NCBI RefSeq assembly: GCF_014651915.1
Contig: NZ_BMXU01000004.1
Span: forward strand, 1 to 58,015
Source of the DNA: Parvularcula lutaonensis
Lineage (GTDB): Bacteria; Pseudomonadota; Alphaproteobacteria; Caulobacterales; Parvularculaceae
Length of the DNA: 58,015 nt
Direction: 5' to 3'
Shown: positions 55,219 to 58,015 of the stretch, in pieces
Numbering within the stretch: the first letter of the stretch is position 1
Layout of the letters: each line of letters opens with the position of its first letter
Translations under genes and position numbers: made by a program
Notes under the pieces: model-generated
What the model was told of the DNA's origin: nothing
Seen by the model: the letters and a program-made list of their open reading frames with translations, nothing else
The model's database searches: none

Positions 55219-56115
55219 ATGACCAAGACCATTCTCTTCATAGGCCTCGGCAATATGGGTTCGGGCATGTGCGCGAACCTCGTCAAGGCCGGTCACAAGG
55301 TCCACGCCTTCGACCTTTCCGACGCCGCGATGAAGGCAGCGGAAGAGGCGGGCGCACACCCTGTCAGCTCCCTCACCGACATGGACGCTTCAAAAGTCGA
55401 AGCCATCGTCACCATGCTTCCCGCCGGCAAGCATGTGAAACAGGTGTATACGGAAGGGCTACCTGAAACCCTGCCGCGAGGAACACTGATGATCGACTGC
55501 TCGACCATCGATGTCGAAACTGCGCGCGATCTTGCCAGGATTGCCCGCGAACGCGGTCATGCGGCCGTCGACGCACCCGTATCCGGCGGTGTTGCAGCGG
55601 CGCAGGCGGGCACGCTGACCTTCATGGTCGGCGGCGAGAAGCAGCACTTCGAGATGGCCAAGCCCATTCTCGAAGCCATGGGCAAGAACATCTTCCATGC
55701 GGGCGGCAATGGCAACGGACAGGCGGCGAAGATTGCCAACAACATGCTTCTCGCCATCTCGATGATCGGCACCTGCGAAGCCTTCAACCTCGCCGAGCGC
55801 TTGGGCCTTGACGCGCAGACCTTCTTCGATATCTCGTCCCGGGCGTCCGGCCAGTGCTGGTCGATGACGAGCTACTGCCCGGCGCCGGGACCGGTCGAGT
55901 CCGCGCCGTCGAACCGGGGCTACAAGCCGGGCTTCGCCGTGCCGATGATGCTCAAGGACCTTGGCCTCGCCCATGACGCGGCGGAGAGTTCCGGCTCGGC
56001 CATCCCGCTCGGGGAACATGCGAGGCGGATCTATGAGAGAGCGGCGGAGATGCATCCCGATATGGATTTCTCCGTCATCCTCCCCATGCTGAAGAAGGGC
56101 GAGCTGAAGGACTGA
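55219..56115 (+). CDS. mmsB: 3-hydroxyisobutyrate dehydrogenase
   Basis: 298 residues. The NAD motif FIGLGNMGSGMCANLVKAGH is followed by the signature DAPVSGGVAAAQAGTLTFMVGG and the catalytic Lys in GNGQAAKIANNMLLAISMIG, all typical of 3-hydroxyisobutyrate dehydrogenases. It oxidises 3-hydroxyisobutyrate to methylmalonate semialdehyde, the substrate of MmsA encoded at 27442. It is co-transcribed with the preceding dehydrogenase. Confidence 0.94.
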   Translation: MTKTILFIGLGNMGSGMCANLVKAGHKVHAFDLSDAAMKAAEEAGAHPVSSLTDMDASKVEAIVTMLPAGKHVKQVYTEGLPETLPRGTLMIDCSTIDVETARDLARIARERGHAAVDAPVSGGVAAAQAGTLTFMVGGEKQHFEMAKPILEAMGKNIFHAGGNGNGQAAKIANNMLLAISMIGTCEAFNLAERLGLDAQTFFDISSRASGQCWSMTSYCPAPGPVESAPSNRGYKPGFAVPMMLKDLGLAHDAAESSGSAIPLGEHARRIYERAAEMHPDMDFSVILPMLKKGELKD

Positions 56116-56140
56116 AGAGCGCCCGTAAGGAAGGTGCACC

Positions 56141-56314
56141 ATGAACTGGGACGCTTATGACTTCGCAGCGGCGGTTGTCCTTGTCGCCGTCGGCCTGTTG
56201 GGAGCGTCGCTGATCTTTCGCAGCGGCGGTGCCATCAGGAAGGTCAGCGGCATCGTGATCCTGCTCGCCGCCGTTCTGGTCTGGATCGAGCTGGCCGTCG
56301 GGATTGTCTCCTAG
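56141..56314 (+). CDS. 57-residue predicted membrane protein
   Basis: A short frame starting MNWDAYDFAAAV with GTAAGGAAGGT just upstream. Two hydrophobic stretches (about 8-26 and 37-54) are joined by a short RSGGAIRK loop, giving a likely helical hairpin in the inner membrane. It lies 25 bp after mmsB on the same strand, and its last 4 bp overlap the convergent egtB stop. No family is recognised. The clean ribosome binding site and membrane hairpin pattern argue for a real gene. Confidence 0.6.
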   Translation: MNWDAYDFAAAVVLVAVGLLGASLIFRSGGAIRKVSGIVILLAAVLVWIELAVGIVS

Positions 56315-57624
56315 AGGTCCCGCGCCAGCCTGATACCAGTGAACTGCCACCGCGCGTCCGGCGGGAAGAAATTCCTGTAGCTTGCGCGAACATGGCCCCT
56401 CGGCGTTGCGCAGCTCCCGCCCTTGAGGACGAGCTGCGACGACATGAACTTGCCATTGTATTCGCCGATCGCCCCCTCGGCGGGCTGGTAGCCCGGATAG
56501 GGGGTGTAGGGACTTTGAGTCCAGTCCCACACCGTCCCGAAAGCAGAGCCAAGGCCCTTGTCCCTTCCGGCGAGATGGGGATGGACGAAACCGCCGGGAT
56601 CAAGGAACTGCCCTTCGCCAGGATCGCTCTCGCGAAGCGCGATCTCAAGCTCCGCCTCCCGCGGTAGCCGGGCCTTGGCCCAGCTCGCGAAGGCCATGGC
56701 TTCATAGGCGTTGACGTGGCTGAGAATCCGGTCACGCCGCAGCGGGATCAATCCGTGTAGTGAGAACTCGAACCAGGCGCCGTCGATTTCGTGCCAGTAG
56801 AGCGGATGAGCGATGTTCCCTGCCTGCACCCAGGACCACCCGTCGGAAAGCCAGTGGGAGGCCGTCTGGTATCCGCCGTCCTCGATGAAGTCGAGGAACT
56901 GTCCGTTCGTAACGGGCGTTCCGTGCAGCGCAAAGTCTTCCAGGTACTGACGATGCCGCGGGCCCTCATTGTCGAAATGGAACCCCGCGCCCTCGAACCC
57001 GACCTCGTGCAGCCCCCCTTCGAAGGAAACCCAGCGCTCATTCGCAGCCGTGGTCGCCTCTGGTTCTTCGGGGTGATTTCCGGGCAGGGGAAAGGCGACC
57101 GGGAAGACGGGGTTGAGTCCGAACGCCGCCTTGATATCGGTACAGATCAACTCCTGGTGCTGCTGTTCGTGGTGCAGGCCCAGCTCGATCAGGGGTGCAG
57201 CCTCAGCGAACCTTGCCGCGTCCAGCGTGCTGATGAGGGCGTCCATTCGCTGGTCCACCGCTTCGCGGTAACGGACGATCTCGCTCACCCGCGGTCGGGA
57301 GAGGAGCCCCCGGTTCATGCGCGGCCAGCGCGCGCCAACAGCCTCGTAATAGCTGTTGAAAAGATACCGGTACTGATCGTCAAAGGGTGTGAAGTGGTCC
57401 TCGAAGCGCTGCAGGAGGAATTCTTCGAAGAACCAGCTCGTGTGCGCGAGGTGCCAGCGCGTCGGGCTCGCGTCCTCCATCGCCTGAAGGAGCATGTCTT
57501 CAGGATGAAGGTGCGCAGCGAGAGCCATCGTCTCGTCACGGACAGCACGGAAGCGAGCCAGCAGGGCATCACGGTCGGTCTCGGCAGGGCGCGCCGCCCT
57601 TGCAGCCACCTGGCCCTTCGCCAT
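56311..57624 (-). CDS. egtB: ergothioneine biosynthesis protein EgtB
   Basis: 437 residues from ATG 57624, with GAGAAGG seven bases upstream; a GTG lies six codons earlier. The N-terminal DinB-type domain has the iron-ligand motifs HLAHTSWFFEEF and LGLHHEQQHQELI (HxxxH). The C-terminal FGE-sulfatase domain has WVSFEGG, NGQFLDFIEDGGY, WDWTQSPYTPYPGY and GGSCATPRGHVRASYRNFFPP. EgtB is the iron enzyme that joins a thiol (gamma-glutamylcysteine or cysteine) to hercynine as a sulfoxide. The partner methyltransferase gene egtD, often adjacent, is not in this window. Confidence 0.93.
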   Translation of the reverse strand: MAKGQVAARAARPAETDRDALLARFRAVRDETMALAAHLHPEDMLLQAMEDASPTRWHLAHTSWFFEEFLLQRFEDHFTPFDDQYRYLFNSYYEAVGARWPRMNRGLLSRPRVSEIVRYREAVDQRMDALISTLDAARFAEAAPLIELGLHHEQQHQELICTDIKAAFGLNPVFPVAFPLPGNHPEEPEATTAANERWVSFEGGLHEVGFEGAGFHFDNEGPRHRQYLEDFALHGTPVTNGQFLDFIEDGGYQTASHWLSDGWSWVQAGNIAHPLYWHEIDGAWFEFSLHGLIPLRRDRILSHVNAYEAMAFASWAKARLPREAELEIALRESDPGEGQFLDPGGFVHPHLAGRDKGLGSAFGTVWDWTQSPYTPYPGYQPAEGAIGEYNGKFMSSQLVLKGGSCATPRGHVRASYRNFFPPDARWQFTGIRLARDL

Positions 57625-57858
57625 ATCGAGCCTTCTCGCCACGGCCAGAACCGGGCGCCTCTCTCCTCACAAGGACGGAGTCTGACACGCTGCGCAGGCA
57701 GGGCGCAAGCTGTTCGTCAGGCCCGTGAACACCCGCTAGGCTGGGACCTCATCGGCCAAGACGGCCATACCGGCAGGGGAAAGCAGGCTGGGACTGCTGT
57801 CGTGCCACCAAAAACCAGCGGGTCGGTTTCCGCGCGAACAATCTGAAGACTTTTCCGG

Positions 57859-58015
57859 TGACCCGTCCCCTTTGAACGCAGCCAGTCTGAGTGAAAGAAT
57901 GGCTTGTCTGAAGGAGAAGAGCGATGGGCGCGAAGCGCTACAAACCCGAGGAAATCATCTCGAAGCTGCGTGAGGCTGAAGTCCTGCTGGCTGAAGGGGT
58001 CAGTGTCGGCGAGGT
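57859..58015 (+). mobile_element. IS3-family insertion sequence, 5' end only
   Basis: Begins TGACCCGTCCCCTTTG at 57859 and continues beyond the window. It is the same element as at 1-104, in inverted orientation, differing by one base in the leader (A here, C there). It lies about 235 bp upstream of the egtB start. Confidence 0.85.
57924..58015 (+). CDS. IS3-family transposase OrfA, N-terminal fragment
   Basis: Thirty complete codons, MGAKRYKPEEIISKL then REAEVLLAEGVSVGE, cut by the window end. This is the N-terminal helix-turn-helix region of IS3-family OrfA. AAGGAGAAGAGCG supplies the ribosome binding site. OrfB and the frameshift site lie outside the window. Confidence 0.8.
   Translation, partial: MGAKRYKPEEIISKLREAEVLLAEGVSVGE

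Noticed and set aside
56311-57624. EgtB homologue as the selenoneine enzyme SenA
   Set aside because: No selenophosphate synthetase or SenB-type gene is adjacent, and the motifs read as ordinary EgtB.

Overview
The window is a GC-rich stretch of bacterial chromosome, most likely from an alphaproteobacterium. That placement rests on codon use, the methylcitrate/MmsA gene set, TonB-receptor-centred iron uptake and Fur-like boxes of the alphaproteobacterial type. The genus cannot be fixed from sequence alone, and a marine heterotroph is only a guess. Both ends run into copies of one IS3-family insertion sequence. The copies point outward and differ at one base over the first 104 bp, so they are two distinct copies.

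Layout: (1) 278-6759 (-), visibly less GC-rich than the rest, is a tight four-gene operon for exported proteins: an NlpC/P60-like protein, a lipoprotein, an astacin-like metalloprotease and a large trypsin-like protease. I recognise no described system with this composition. (2) 7109-13023 holds an NhaR-like LysR gene divergent from dabB-dabA-cysD, an inorganic-carbon uptake pair with an orphan CysD. (3) 13040-17436 is a Fur-box-bearing TonB receptor locus with a divergent DUF6607-like lipoprotein. (4) 18029-20778 is a TetR, LCAD-type acyl-CoA dehydrogenase and CoA-transferase/racemase locus around a palindromic operator. (5) 20828-24360 is 5-oxoprolinase pxpABC, led by an Nramp homologue that has lost its metal-binding residues. 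(6) 24330-26031 (-) is a sulfotransferase operon with two small membrane proteins. (7) 26176-33097 carries a ferredoxin-reductase-like enzyme, mmsA and prpD-(SnoaL-like)-prpB-prpC, closed by a terminator. (8) 33177-40796 (-) is an ABC/HlyD/TolC export operon plus a tricorn-like protease. The ABC protein has lost every catalytic ATPase motif. (9) 41082-44428 encodes DUF3015, DUF4105 and FNT proteins. (10) 44432-50515 is a putative arsenosugar-type organoarsenical cluster: a radical SAM protein divergent from arsM, an SDR reductase, two glycosyltransferases and an alpha-glucosidase. (11) 50512-53973 is glpK, a DCC protein and glpD. (12) 54068-57624 is an isobutyryl-CoA-type dehydrogenase, mmsB, a 57-residue membrane protein and a convergent egtB.

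Functionally, the acyl-CoA dehydrogenase, MmsB and MmsA outline distal valine catabolism to propionyl-CoA, which PrpC/D/B would oxidise. The best candidates for undescribed biology are the four-gene protease operon, the ATPase-dead exporter operon, the non-standard radical SAM/ArsM cluster and the Nramp-like transporter of the Pxp operon.
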